This document shows positions 18,116-26,487 of a DNA stretch of 64,000 nt, piece by piece. The notes under the pieces were generated by a model, which saw only the letters and a program-made list of their open reading frames with translations, was not told where the DNA came from and ran no database searches. The translations under genes were made by a program, and so were the position numbers. Origin of the DNA: Rossellomorea aquimaris. Lineage in GTDB: Bacteria > Bacillota > Bacilli > Bacillales > Bacillaceae_B. The stretch lies in the NCBI RefSeq assembly GCF_003315075.1, contig NZ_QNRJ01000008.1, positions 1 to 64,000 of the forward strand, written 5' to 3'. How positions within the stretch are numbered: the stretch's first letter is position 1; the number at the start of each line of letters is the position of its first letter.

Positions 18116-18419
18116 CGCGATTGTTTTGATGATCATCGGTATGGCGATTGTCACGTATATTCCCAGAATGCTTCCTTTCCTCGTATTTAAAGGGAAAGAA
18201 CTGCCTCCATTCCTTCAAGGGGTATTAAAGAATGTTCCTTTTGCCGTATTGGGCGCTTTGATATTTCCTAGCATCTTGTTGATTCAAGAGGGGAATCTAA
18301 TGTTTGGAGCCGTCGGGACGGCAGCCGCATTTGTCATTGCCTTCCTGGGTGCCAACGTCATCCTTGTGGTGGTCGGGGCGATTTCAGTTCTATCTTTGTA
18401 TTCGGTGTTCTTGATGTAA
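18108..18419 (+). CDS. azlD: AzlD family branched-chain amino acid export subunit
   Basis: A 103-residue, four-helix membrane protein of the AzlD family, with the signature TYIPRMLPFLVFKGKELPPFLQ near the first helix. It forms the small subunit of the AzlCD exporter. GGGAGGAG overlaps the end of azlC and drives the start. A terminator overlaps its stop codon, so the operon is only azlCD. Confidence 0.9.
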   Translation: MNSAIVLMIIGMAIVTYIPRMLPFLVFKGKELPPFLQGVLKNVPFAVLGALIFPSILLIQEGNLMFGAVGTAAAFVIAFLGANVILVVVGAISVLSLYSVFLM

Positions 18420-18446
18420 GCCGCGATTCGGGTCGTGGCTTTTTTT
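18419..18446 (+). terminator. Terminator after azlD
   Basis: AGCCGCGA pairs with TCGTGGCT around TTCGGG, followed by seven T. It begins at the last base of the stop codon. Confidence 0.9.
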
Positions 18447-18547
18447 AAATTGGAGGGGGATTTCGCGATTTCTGCCGTAATGTGTTTAGGTTCTAAATCT
18501 TTGGACAGGGTATTACATATAGTAAAGAAGACGAGAAGGGAGGAAGT

Positions 18548-19822
18548 ATGTTGGTTAGAAAATGGGCGTTCAGGTCGATATTGGCTTATTTGCTATTAGG
18601 CTTGTTTCTATATGTGTATTTATTCTTCTTGGCGGATTCTACTTTGCCTGACATGTACAAAGGAAGCAGTGCAGATCCGGCCACCTTTATGAAGGATAAA
18701 GAAATTATGCTGAGTGAGGATTTCTCGAAAATCAAGAACCTCCTGTTTTTCTTATCCACTCCTTATGAATGGTTGTTTTATTTCCTGATCCTGATTCTCG
18801 GGGTCTCGCGTGTGTTTGAGAAGTGGGCGAGGGGAACGGTGAAAAATGGTTTCCTGCAAACGGCCATTTATTTGTTCTGGTTATCGATTGCTTCGTTCCT
18901 GGCGATTTTTCCACTGCAGTATATTTCGTATACTATTTCGAAGAGCTACAATATTTCAACCCAGACGTTCTCCATGTGGATGAAGGATGAGATCACGGAT
19001 TTCTGGGTGAATTACCTCCTCATGTTCATCATTGTATCGGTGTTATATGGATTGATGAAACGATTCAAGCAGCGCTGGTGGCTAGCGGCCTGGGCATTGT
19101 CGGTACCCTTTACGATTTTCATGATGTTCGTGCAACCGGTATTGATCGACCCGCTATATAACGATTTCTATCCACTGAAGGATAAAGCATTAGAGGAACA
19201 AATCCTGACTCTTGCCGACAAGGCAAACATTCCAACGGACCACGTATTCGAAGTCGACATGTCGGAGAAGACTAATTCACTCAATGCGTATGTAACCGGA
19301 GTCGGATCCAATTCCCGGATCGTTCTTTGGGATACCACCCTTGAAAAATTAACGGACAAGGAAATCCTGTTTGTGATGGCCCATGAAATGGCTCACTATG
19401 TGGAGAAGCACATCTATATCGGCATTGCCATCTACTTGATCCTATCCTTCTTTGGGTTATTCCTGACGGCTAAGCTGATGAGAGGCATCGTCGCCAATCA
19501 TAAGGAAGACATGAAAGTATCGAGCGTATCGAACTTAAGCTCCTTACCCCTGTTCTTGATGATTACGTCCATGCTCCTGTTCACTATCAGTCCCCTTAGC
19601 AACTGGATCTCACGCTACCAGGAAACGAGGGCTGACCGATATGCAATAGAAATGACGGACGATAAAGAAGCCGCCATCTCATCTTTCCAGAAGTTATCGA
19701 AGGTGGGATTATCTCAGGTCAATCCGCCTTTACTAGTGAAGATCTTCCGTTATGGTCATCCGACCATGCTTGAACGATTGACGATGCTTGAGGAGTATGA
19801 AAAGGAGAAAGATACAGAGTAA
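18548..19822 (+). CDS. yhfN: M48 (Ste24-type) membrane metalloprotease YhfN
   Basis: A 424-residue membrane protease with seven or so helices. The zinc site H279-E280-M-A-H283 is intact in VMAHEMAHYVEKH, and the third ligand region ETRADRYAIEM lies downstream, both as in the Ste24/M48A family. It probably cleaves membrane or misfolded proteins. AGGGAGGAAG precedes the ATG. In B. subtilis yhfN lies in the same neighbourhood. Confidence 0.92.
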   Translation: MLVRKWAFRSILAYLLLGLFLYVYLFFLADSTLPDMYKGSSADPATFMKDKEIMLSEDFSKIKNLLFFLSTPYEWLFYFLILILGVSRVFEKWARGTVKNGFLQTAIYLFWLSIASFLAIFPLQYISYTISKSYNISTQTFSMWMKDEITDFWVNYLLMFIIVSVLYGLMKRFKQRWWLAAWALSVPFTIFMMFVQPVLIDPLYNDFYPLKDKALEEQILTLADKANIPTDHVFEVDMSEKTNSLNAYVTGVGSNSRIVLWDTTLEKLTDKEILFVMAHEMAHYVEKHIYIGIAIYLILSFFGLFLTAKLMRGIVANHKEDMKVSSVSNLSSLPLFLMITSMLLFTISPLSNWISRYQETRADRYAIEMTDDKEAAISSFQKLSKVGLSQVNPPLLVKIFRYGHPTMLERLTMLEEYEKEKDTE

Positions 19823-19892
19823 AGGGATAAAACGGACCAGATAGGTATAGTTACCCCTTTTACAGATTGAGAGAGAGTGAAAGACAGGAAGG

Positions 19893-19925
19893 ACGACTTG
19901 TGAATGGAAGCGAGTCGTTTTTTTG
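19893..19925 (+). terminator. Terminator after yhfN
   Basis: ACGACT pairs with AGTCGT around a 14-base loop, followed by seven T. Confidence 0.7.
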
Positions 19926-20016
19926 TCTGTTTATCATTTTTGTTTCTTAAACCTTAAATTTTAGTGTTCAATCCTTGCGTTTATGGAAAAATAAGGAATT
20001 AAATAGGAGGAATTTT

Positions 20017-20361
20017 CTGTTTATAGAAACAGGCAGGAGGATGGGGAAGATCAAAAATCATAAAGTTTGGATATTGTTTATTCGTTTTATGTTTACCGTT
20101 TTAGCGTTAATCGGTTTGCCTTTTTTGAGTTATCTTGAAACTGGGCGCCCGATGATGGAGTGGTCTTTGATTATCGGGATATTAGTTACCTTGATCATCA
20201 TCTATGTAAATGGAGATGGCTATTTTTACAAAAAGGGGGAGCATTTGATCAAAGAAAAAAAGAAAAAGTTTTATCATTCGATCTCTTTCTGGACAGCTTT
20301 CGTTTATACAGCCGTGGCATTATACTTTACGATTAAAATTTATGGGAATTTACTACATTAG
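20017..20361 (+). CDS. Small membrane protein of unknown function
   Basis: I do not recognise this family. The product has three hydrophobic segments (near VWILFIRFMFTVLALIGLPF, EWSLIIGILVTLIIIYV and SFWTAFVYTAVALYF) with a charged loop EKKKKF between the last two. The start is uncertain. The only well-spaced ribosome site, AGGAGG at 20005-20010, lies six bases from a CTG at 20017 (114 residues). An ATG at 20041 has AGGAGG touching it, which is too close, and a TTG at 19975 has none. An upstream start would only add charged residues. It ends at a terminator shared with the convergent DUF421 gene. Confidence 0.55.
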   Translation: MFIETGRRMGKIKNHKVWILFIRFMFTVLALIGLPFLSYLETGRPMMEWSLIIGILVTLIIIYVNGDGYFYKKGEHLIKEKKKKFYHSISFWTAFVYTAVALYFTIKIYGNLLH

Positions 20362-20409
20362 ATTTTCCTAGAATTGATTACAACATGCGATTAATAAACC
20401 GCCACACTG

Positions 20410-20445
20410 AAAAAAGCCCGTTCTCTTAAGAGACTAGGCTTTTTC
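20410..20445. terminator. Bidirectional terminator between the small membrane protein and DUF421 genes
   Basis: AAAAAAGCC pairs with GGCTTTTT, and an inner TCTCTTAAGAGA extends the stem. It overlaps the last codons of the minus-strand DUF421 gene. Confidence 0.8.
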
Positions 20446-21102
20446 TCTTTTATTAATAATCAGGTTCTTGGCTTTCTCTGTCATATAAGCGAAAATCACA
20501 TCCTTGTGATGAAGTCCGGAGTTGCTTAGTTGAGTTTCCAGCCATTCTTTCGATTTCCCAAGGAGCACCAGGTTCCGTGTTTGGATCTTCCCATCCACAA
20601 TCACGGCAATCGGCAATCCCTCGTCATCGATTTTAAGGTTGAGATGCTGGACGGTAACAGGGGTGTTTTCCACCTTCGGAATGACGCTCACTTCACCGAT
20701 CGGCTCGAGCATGGCGTAGTCCACATCTGAAATTTTGGGGTAACCTTGAGAGCGTAGAATGGAGGTTAATTGAATCAGCGAGATCTTGGATTTCTCCAGA
20801 TTATCCTCTAATATCTCCCCATTTTTAATCAGTAAGGTGGGTTCTCCCAAGAAGAAGCGATTTCCCCATTGACTCAGGGTCAGGAATGAGAACAGTACAT
20901 GAAGCCCCACTAAAATGACGAGAGCCGCGATGGTTGGCCAGAATTCCGTGGAGATCAGTGGTTCAGAGGCAATGGTCCCAACGATAATAATCGCTACAAG
21001 ATCATATGGAGTCATTTGTACAATAGTGGATTTTCCCATTAGTCGCATAGCGGCGATGGTGATTAAGTAGAGGACAAGTACTTTTATTAGCAGGATCATC
21101 AT
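20434..21102 (-). CDS. DUF421 (YetF-like) membrane protein
   Basis: A 222-residue protein with three N-terminal helices followed by a cytosolic alpha/beta domain, the standard DUF421/YetF layout. Family segments MRLMGKSTIVQMTPYDLVAIIIVGTIASEP and the domain with LIKNGEILEDNLEKSKI and DVDYAMLEPIGEVSVI are clear. Some YetF homologues sit in spore membranes and shape germination, but the role here is unknown. TTGGAGCG precedes the ATG. Confidence 0.9.
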   Translation of the reverse strand: MMILLIKVLVLYLITIAAMRLMGKSTIVQMTPYDLVAIIIVGTIASEPLISTEFWPTIAALVILVGLHVLFSFLTLSQWGNRFFLGEPTLLIKNGEILEDNLEKSKISLIQLTSILRSQGYPKISDVDYAMLEPIGEVSVIPKVENTPVTVQHLNLKIDDEGLPIAVIVDGKIQTRNLVLLGKSKEWLETQLSNSGLHHKDVIFAYMTEKAKNLIINKREKA

Positions 21103-21198
21103 ATTCGCTCCAAAATGTATAGGTTAGCTATAGGGTTTGCCATTTGAATGGAAGTCATGCATGAAATGAAGGGACCAATGGCCCGTCCATTAAAAAAG

Positions 21199-21233
21199 GA
21201 ATAGCTGACTCATGTATAGAGTCAGCTATTATT
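21199..21233 (-). terminator. Terminator after the IDEAL-domain gene
   Basis: On the minus strand AATAGCTGACTC pairs with GAGTCAGCTATT around seven bases, and is followed by a T-rich run. Confidence 0.85.
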
Positions 21234-21235
21234 TA

Positions 21236-21472
21236 TCATCCGCAGCTTAGGTTCAGTTCGTTTAATTCTTTTGATAATTTCATGAACAGAGGTTTATTTT
21301 TCTTATCCAGGGCGGCGTCAATGTCTGTCAGGAGTTTTGTCTTTCGCGTCATCAGAATGCTTTCATGCAGCACCATGTCGATATAGATCTCCATCACACT
21401 TCTCTCAGCGGCTTTCTTACGGGTCATGGCAGAAGCTTTCATCATTTCGGTATAGGACTTTTTGTTTTCCAT
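21236..21472 (-). CDS. IDEAL domain small protein
   Basis: A 78-residue cytosolic protein. Its C-terminal half is an IDEAL domain (LLTDIDAALDKKNKPLFMKLSKELNEL); the name comes from this Ile-Asp-x-Ala-Leu motif, and here it reads IDAAL. The domain occurs at the end of YpiB-type proteins and in short stand-alone Bacillus proteins near comK. AGGGGTGA precedes the ATG. It is divergent from comK, from which it is separated by an AT-rich region. The function is unknown. Confidence 0.85.
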   Translation of the reverse strand: MENKKSYTEMMKASAMTRKKAAERSVMEIYIDMVLHESILMTRKTKLLTDIDAALDKKNKPLFMKLSKELNELNLSCG

Positions 21473-21531
21473 ATACGGTCACCCCTGAATTCTTTTTATT
21501 AGTATATGGGGTAAGTAGTAAAAATTCAACC

Positions 21532-21559
21532 AAAAAATTAAATATTCTGATAATTTTTT
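21532..21559 (+). promoter_or_regulatory. AT-rich dyad upstream of comK
   Basis: AAAAAATTA pairs with TAATTTTTT across ten bases. ComK binds A-run/T-run boxes, and comK activates itself, so this is a candidate K-box. The exact AAAAN5TTTT pair is not present, so the call is weak. Confidence 0.35.
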
Positions 21560-21669
21560 ATCCTTGACGGAGTAGCGTATAGTTAATTTCAGAATTTTTA
21601 AAAATATACGAGACAACCCTCGAAATTTATGGTATTATTTTGGTGGAAAATGTAAATGGAGGCGATGAA

Positions 21670-22239
21670 ATGAGAGAAAAATCTCGAATTATAGAAGAAT
21701 ATGAAGTGAATCCCCATACGATGATCCTGCAGCCAATTGAATACGGTGCCAGGACATTTACCAAAATCATAGAGGTAGATGACATACTAATCTCCCCTTT
21801 TAAACCGTTCGATATTTTAAAGAAGAGCTGTGAATTCTTTGGTTCCTCCTATGAAGGAAGAAAAGAAGGCACCAAAAGACTTACGGGTATCATCTACAAA
21901 GCTCCCATCATGGTGAATCCTCAGATGTCCATTTATCTATTTCCAACCTCTTCTCCTGTCAAACAAGAATGCGCCTGGATTTCCCATTCACATGTTCGCG
22001 GGTATGAACGCTCGACAAATGGATCAACACGGGTCTTTCTTCAAAACAATGAGTCCTGCATGGTTCCCATTTCTTACAGTTCGTTTGAAAATCAAATGCT
22101 TCGTACTTCTGACTTGCGTATCGCCTACACACAGCGTGTCGCAGAAATGGAAAGTAAATATAATACGAAGGTTCAAACCGAAATGAGTAATATCAAAACG
22201 TTTTACCTTAATCGAAATATCAAAAAAAACGATGCGTGA
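21670..22239 (+). CDS. comK: Competence transcription factor ComK
   Basis: ComK is the master activator of DNA uptake genes. The 189-residue protein is close to the B. subtilis length (192) and has the family core SRIIEEYEVNPHTMILQPIEYG, WISHSHVRGYE and NESCMVPISYSSFENQMLR. ATG 21670 is preceded by GGAGG at seven bases; the longer frame from 21640 would overlap this ribosome site. It lies beside an IDEAL-domain gene and yhjD, as in related genomes. The gene looks intact, so competence control may be functional, although the machinery genes are outside the window. Confidence 0.94.
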   Translation: MREKSRIIEEYEVNPHTMILQPIEYGARTFTKIIEVDDILISPFKPFDILKKSCEFFGSSYEGRKEGTKRLTGIIYKAPIMVNPQMSIYLFPTSSPVKQECAWISHSHVRGYERSTNGSTRVFLQNNESCMVPISYSSFENQMLRTSDLRIAYTQRVAEMESKYNTKVQTEMSNIKTFYLNRNIKKNDA

Positions 22240-22245
22240 GAGGAA

Positions 22246-22635
22246 TCACGCTTCTTTTGTTGTATCTGTTTTCGATTCCAGGAATCGGCGATACAAATAA
22301 TGTCTCATTAAATCCTCCACACGGTTTCGAAGGCGCGGGTTAAAGTAATTATGGTGCTCCTCATACCCCTTATACAGAAACATATACATCGTAAAGGCAT
22401 CGTCTGATTGAATTCGCTCAACCTTCATCTTATTGGTCCTCATGTACTTTTTGACATGAGCGAGTTCTCCTTGGATGACCTTCATCGTCTCCTCAATCAT
22501 TTCTAAATACGGTCGTTTTAATTTGAACGGGCTGCTGTCTATGATTTGCAGATCACGATTTAAAATCGTCAGCACCATCGGTAAATAGATGGCCTGTTCT
22601 AATATGTTCCTGTCGTTCTCCGGGATCCTTGTCAT
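22246..22635 (-). CDS. yhjD: YhjD-like protein of unknown function
   Basis: A 129-residue soluble, mostly helical protein starting MTRIPENDRNILEQAIYLPMV. It converges with comK with only six bases between the stop codons and has no signal or membrane segment. Its order relative to comK, yhjE and sipV matches yhjD of B. subtilis, and the opening residues fit that family as I remember it. No function is known. AAAGGAG precedes the ATG. Confidence 0.75.
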   Translation of the reverse strand: MTRIPENDRNILEQAIYLPMVLTILNRDLQIIDSSPFKLKRPYLEMIEETMKVIQGELAHVKKYMRTNKMKVERIQSDDAFTMYMFLYKGYEEHHNYFNPRLRNRVEDLMRHYLYRRFLESKTDTTKEA

Positions 22636-22840
22636 ATGAAAAGACTCCTTTTCACTTTAGTGTAGAACAAATGTTCGTATTTTCATTTTACGTGGAATTC
22701 GATTTACTTTCAATAGCGAAAGTTGTAGAATTTGAATTTGTTTCTATTATGAAGGGCAGATCGGATTTTTATCCAAAAAAGGAAAAGTAATTCTGACGTC
22801 GAAATAACAAAGAGAATAGAAGAAAGGAAGGTACCGAATC

Positions 22841-24808
22841 ATGAATAAAGGAATCGAAATCGATGATCTGTATGAGTTAAAGGCCGTATCTGACCCAAGA
22901 TTGTCACCAAGTGGGGAAGAAGCCGTTTATGTCAAAACCATTATGTGTGAAGAAAAAAATGAGTATTTCTCAACCTTACATAGCATTCGTCTGCAAGATA
23001 AGACCACTCGCCAATGGACTTTCGGAGAGCAAAAGATTTCATCTCCGAGATGGTCACCTGATGGGGGGACGATTGCCTTTGTCTCAAATCGTTCCGGCGT
23101 GAATCAGCTTTATGTCATTCATCGTGATGGAGGGGAAGCAGAGCAGCTGACGGATTATCAAAAAGGTGTTTCGAATCCTGTATGGTCTCCTTGTGGTGAA
23201 AAGATCGCTTTCTCAATGCGATTGGAAAAAGGGCAGACGTTTGAAAAGAAGGATGGCGAAGAAGAGAAATTAAAGCCATTCGTTGCGACAGGCATGAAAT
23301 ATAAAAGTGATGACCGAGGTTTCGATGACAGCTGCTACTCGCAAATAGTAGTGGTGAACGTGGCGTCAAAGAAAATGAGAAGAGTCACGGATGATGTCCA
23401 TGATTACACTCTTCATTCCTGGTCTCCAGACGGAGGGCACATCGCGTTTTCAGTGGACAGAACAAAAGAAAAAGATTTCTCCTTCCAGTCTGATTTATTT
23501 ATTTTTCATCTTGAAACGGACGAATATAAGAAGATTAATAAAGAATCGGGTTACTACGGAGGAGCGGCCTGGTCTCCCGACGGAGGGCATCTTGCCTATA
23601 TGGGGCATGGACGTGAATATGAGAATGCGACACATAATAAGGTGTGGCTGTATCACCTTGAAACCGGTCACTCCGTTTGCCTGACAGAAAGCATGGATCT
23701 GCCCGTAGGAGACTATCTCAATAGCGATAGCATCCAAGGCTCATCTCAAGCAGGAATCCTATGGTCACAGGACAATGAAAGTCTCTATTTCCTGGCGTCT
23801 GATGCCGGAAACACGGTTCTCTATTACGCTCACATTGAAGGGGCCATCTACCCTGCGTTGTTGCAAGAGGAGCAGCATGTATACGGATTCGACTTCGATT
23901 CTGATCGACAAGTGATGCTCGTTGCCATGAGCAAACCGACCGAACCGGGTGAATTGTATACTCTTCATGTTCCTACCGGAGAGCTGAAGAAAATGACCAA
24001 CCTGAACGGGGACCTGGCGGATCGGGAATTATCATCTCCCCAATCGTTTATGTACAAGGGTGCGAAAGACCGGCTCGTTCAAGGCTGGATCATGAAGCCA
24101 GTCGGCTATGAGGAAGGGAAGAAGTATCCACTTATCGTCGAAATACATGGGGGCCCCCACACCATGTATGGGAACACTTTCTTTCACGAATTTCAAGTGC
24201 TGGCAAGCAAGGGATACGCTGTTTTATATGTGAATCCAAGAGGAAGCCATGGCTACGGCCAAGAGTTCGTGGATGCCGTAAGAGGAGATTACGGCGGCGG
24301 GGATTACGAGGATATCATGGCAGCAGTCGAGTATGCCCTGGAGGAATTTCCGTTTATTAATGAATCCCGCTTAGGTGTGACCGGCGGAAGCTACGGAGGA
24401 TTCATGACCAACTGGATCATCGGCCACAGCGACAAGTTTAAAGCAGCCGTTACCCAGCGCTCCATCAGCAATTGGATCAGTTTTTACGGAGTGAGCGATA
24501 TCGGCTACTACTTCTCAGAGTGGCAAATCCAAAGCGATCTTGGTGACATCGAAACTCTTTGGAAGCATTCACCCCTGGCGTACGTGAAGAATATGAACAC
24601 ACCCCTATTGATACTTCACAGCGAAAAGGACTACCGTTGTCCGATTGAGCAGGCGGAACAACTATTCATCGCATTAAAGCGGGAGAAAAAAGATGTGAGA
24701 TTCGTGCGTTTCCCGGAATCCAATCACAATTTGTCCAGGACTGGAAAACCTTCTTTGAGGGAAGCAAGATTACAAGAAATGGTGGATTGGTTTGGGGAGT
24801 ATTTATAG
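22841..24808 (+). CDS. S9 family prolyl oligopeptidase-type peptidase (YuxL-like)
   Basis: A 655-residue cytosolic acylaminoacyl or dipeptidyl peptidase. The N-terminal half is a propeller with repeated WSPDG units (SPRWSPDG, HSWSPDGGHIAF, AAWSPDGGHLAY). The C-terminal alpha/beta-hydrolase domain has the triad S517 in GGSYGG, D597 in SEKDYRCP and H629 in ESNHNLS. It should trim short peptides inside the cell. AAAGGAAGG precedes the ATG, and it is monocistronic. The similarity to YuxL of B. subtilis is clear, though yuxL lies elsewhere in that genome. Confidence 0.92.
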   Translation: MNKGIEIDDLYELKAVSDPRLSPSGEEAVYVKTIMCEEKNEYFSTLHSIRLQDKTTRQWTFGEQKISSPRWSPDGGTIAFVSNRSGVNQLYVIHRDGGEAEQLTDYQKGVSNPVWSPCGEKIAFSMRLEKGQTFEKKDGEEEKLKPFVATGMKYKSDDRGFDDSCYSQIVVVNVASKKMRRVTDDVHDYTLHSWSPDGGHIAFSVDRTKEKDFSFQSDLFIFHLETDEYKKINKESGYYGGAAWSPDGGHLAYMGHGREYENATHNKVWLYHLETGHSVCLTESMDLPVGDYLNSDSIQGSSQAGILWSQDNESLYFLASDAGNTVLYYAHIEGAIYPALLQEEQHVYGFDFDSDRQVMLVAMSKPTEPGELYTLHVPTGELKKMTNLNGDLADRELSSPQSFMYKGAKDRLVQGWIMKPVGYEEGKKYPLIVEIHGGPHTMYGNTFFHEFQVLASKGYAVLYVNPRGSHGYGQEFVDAVRGDYGGGDYEDIMAAVEYALEEFPFINESRLGVTGGSYGGFMTNWIIGHSDKFKAAVTQRSISNWISFYGVSDIGYYFSEWQIQSDLGDIETLWKHSPLAYVKNMNTPLLILHSEKDYRCPIEQAEQLFIALKREKKDVRFVRFPESNHNLSRTGKPSLREARLQEMVDWFGEYL

Positions 24809-24813
24809 AGGGA

Positions 24814-24849
24814 GAACTGTCATTCCTGGATGGGGATGACAGTTTTTTT
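24814..24849 (+). terminator. Terminator after the S9 peptidase gene
   Basis: AACTGTCAT pairs with ATGACAGTT around 12 bases, followed by seven T. Confidence 0.9.
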
Positions 24850-25111
24850 ACGGAGATATGTGAAAGGAGGAATTGAAGATAAAATTGTGACGAGGGTGAG
24901 AGCAATATTTTGAAAGTCGATAATATCCACCGCAAAAATACCCACCCTGGCAGGTTTACATCCCTATACATTAGGCAAAGTTATATTAATAAAACGACCC
25001 AAGAGATAACAATATGGAAATCCTGAATTTGTGTGATATGATGAAAATACAAGTAACGATATAACGAAATGAGTCTATTTGTTCATGGTCGTTTAAGGGG
25101 AAACATATAAT
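24850..25111. other. Gap upstream of yhjE
   Basis: I see no open frame, strong hairpin or clear promoter pair in this gap. It must hold the yhjE-sipV promoter, but I could not place it. Confidence 0.4.
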
Positions 25112-25753
25112 ATGGATATAAATAAGATAAAAGACTGGTTTACGCTTGAGAATATGATGGACCTGATTCAGCAGTATCGTTCATTCGGACCGATTCCAGG
25201 GATCCTGTTGCCGCTGTTGGAAGCCTTTCTCCCATTCCTGCCCCTGGTCGTGTTTGTGACGGCCAATGCAAATGCCTTCGGGTTATGGTGGGGGTTTCTA
25301 TTTTCGTGGATTGGGGCTACGCTTGGTGCCCTTATCGTGTTTCTGTTGGTACGAAGATATGGGGAAACCCGATTCTTTCGTTTCCTGAGAAAGAACCGCC
25401 AAGTGAAGCGATTGACGAAATGGGTAGACAAGCATGGGTTTGGCCCGTTGTTCATTCTTTTATGCTTCCCTTTTACACCGTCTGCCTTGGTGAATGTTGT
25501 GGCGGGATTGTCGTCGATCAGCATCGCTCAATATATGCTCGCTGTGGTTACGGGGAAAATGGTGATGATTTTCACCATAAGCTTTATCGGATATGATATT
25601 ATATCATTAGTAAGACAACCAATACGTACTGTAATCGTTGCAGCCATTATCTTTGTACTATGGTTTGTAGGGAAACGAATTGAGATACATCTGAATAAGA
25701 AAATGGAAGTAGACCAACGAATTGAACGGAAAAAGCAGGAGGAATCAAATTGA
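25112..25753 (+). CDS. yhjE: TVP38/TMEM64 (DedA-like) membrane protein YhjE
   Basis: A 213-residue membrane protein of the SNARE-associated/DedA superfamily. The family features LPLLEAFLPFLPLVVFV, the ARGG-like loop region and GPLFILLCFPFTPSALVNVVAGLS are present, followed by a basic C-terminal tail. Members are lipid or small-molecule transporters and help membrane homeostasis. Its stop codon overlaps the sipV start by four bases (TTGA), so the pair is coupled, as in B. subtilis. Confidence 0.88.
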   Translation: MDINKIKDWFTLENMMDLIQQYRSFGPIPGILLPLLEAFLPFLPLVVFVTANANAFGLWWGFLFSWIGATLGALIVFLLVRRYGETRFFRFLRKNRQVKRLTKWVDKHGFGPLFILLCFPFTPSALVNVVAGLSSISIAQYMLAVVTGKMVMIFTISFIGYDIISLVRQPIRTVIVAAIIFVLWFVGKRIEIHLNKKMEVDQRIERKKQEESN

Positions 25754-26310
25754 GAGAAGAGGTAAAAAGAGAAGGACTCGAATGGATTAAAGCCTTGGGG
25801 ATTGGACTGATCATCTTTATCATCATTCGAACCTTTCTCTTCTCCAACTATGTAGTCGAAGGTGAATCGATGATGCCGACACTACAGGATGGAAATAAAC
25901 TTGTTGTGAATAAAATCGGTTATCATATTGGAGACTTGGATCGCTTTGATGTTGTGGTCTTTCATGCGAATGAGAACGAGGATTATGTGAAACGAATCAT
26001 TGGACTGCCCGGTGATAAGGTCGTGTATAAAGATGATAAGTTATATGTTAACGGAGAGTACTATCCTGAACCTTATTTAGAAAAATTCAAGCAGGAGTAT
26101 ATCGGCAACAAGCTGACGGGAGACTTTACCCTTGAAGAAATCACGGATCAGCAAACGGTTCCCGAAGGAAAAGTATTCGTTCTTGGAGACAATCGTCGGG
26201 GAAGCATGGATAGTCGCTATTTCGGGTTTATAGACCGGGAACAGATTGTGGGAAAAGTGGATCTTCGTTACTGGCCTATCAACGAATGGGATATACAATT
26301 CAGGAACTAA
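25750..26310 (+). CDS. sipV: Type I signal peptidase SipV
   Basis: This 186-residue membrane enzyme removes signal peptides from exported proteins. One membrane segment (residues 15-33) precedes the catalytic domain with nucleophile S40 (EGESMMPTL), general base K81 (DYVKRIIGLPGD) and the box GDNRRGSMDSRYFG. Translation starts at TTG 25750, seven bases after AGGAGG, overlapping yhjE. It is at the B. subtilis sipV position, hence the symbol. Confidence 0.93.
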   Translation: MREEVKREGLEWIKALGIGLIIFIIIRTFLFSNYVVEGESMMPTLQDGNKLVVNKIGYHIGDLDRFDVVVFHANENEDYVKRIIGLPGDKVVYKDDKLYVNGEYYPEPYLEKFKQEYIGNKLTGDFTLEEITDQQTVPEGKVFVLGDNRRGSMDSRYFGFIDREQIVGKVDLRYWPINEWDIQFRN

Positions 26311-26318
26311 AGATATGG

Positions 26319-26358
26319 GAATGCTGTTCGATACATGGACAGCATTCTTTTTTTTTTG
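26319..26358 (+). terminator. Terminator after sipV
   Basis: GAATGCTGTTC pairs with GACAGCATTC around eight bases, followed by 11 T. Confidence 0.92.
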
Positions 26359-26436
26359 CGAAAGATTCTTCGAGGTTCCGGACTGTTGAAAGGATGATAC
26401 TTCCGAAAAGTGATGCTTTAAGCTCTTTGAATAAGG

Positions 26437-26471
26437 AAAGGATCAAATCCATTTTGGGGATCGGATCCTTT
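26437..26471 (-). terminator. Terminator after the HD-GYP gene
   Basis: AAAGGATC / GATCCTTT with an inner ATCC/GGAT stem lies just past the minus-strand stop codon. Confidence 0.75.
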
Positions 26472-26487
26472 CTATGTTGATGGGTAT

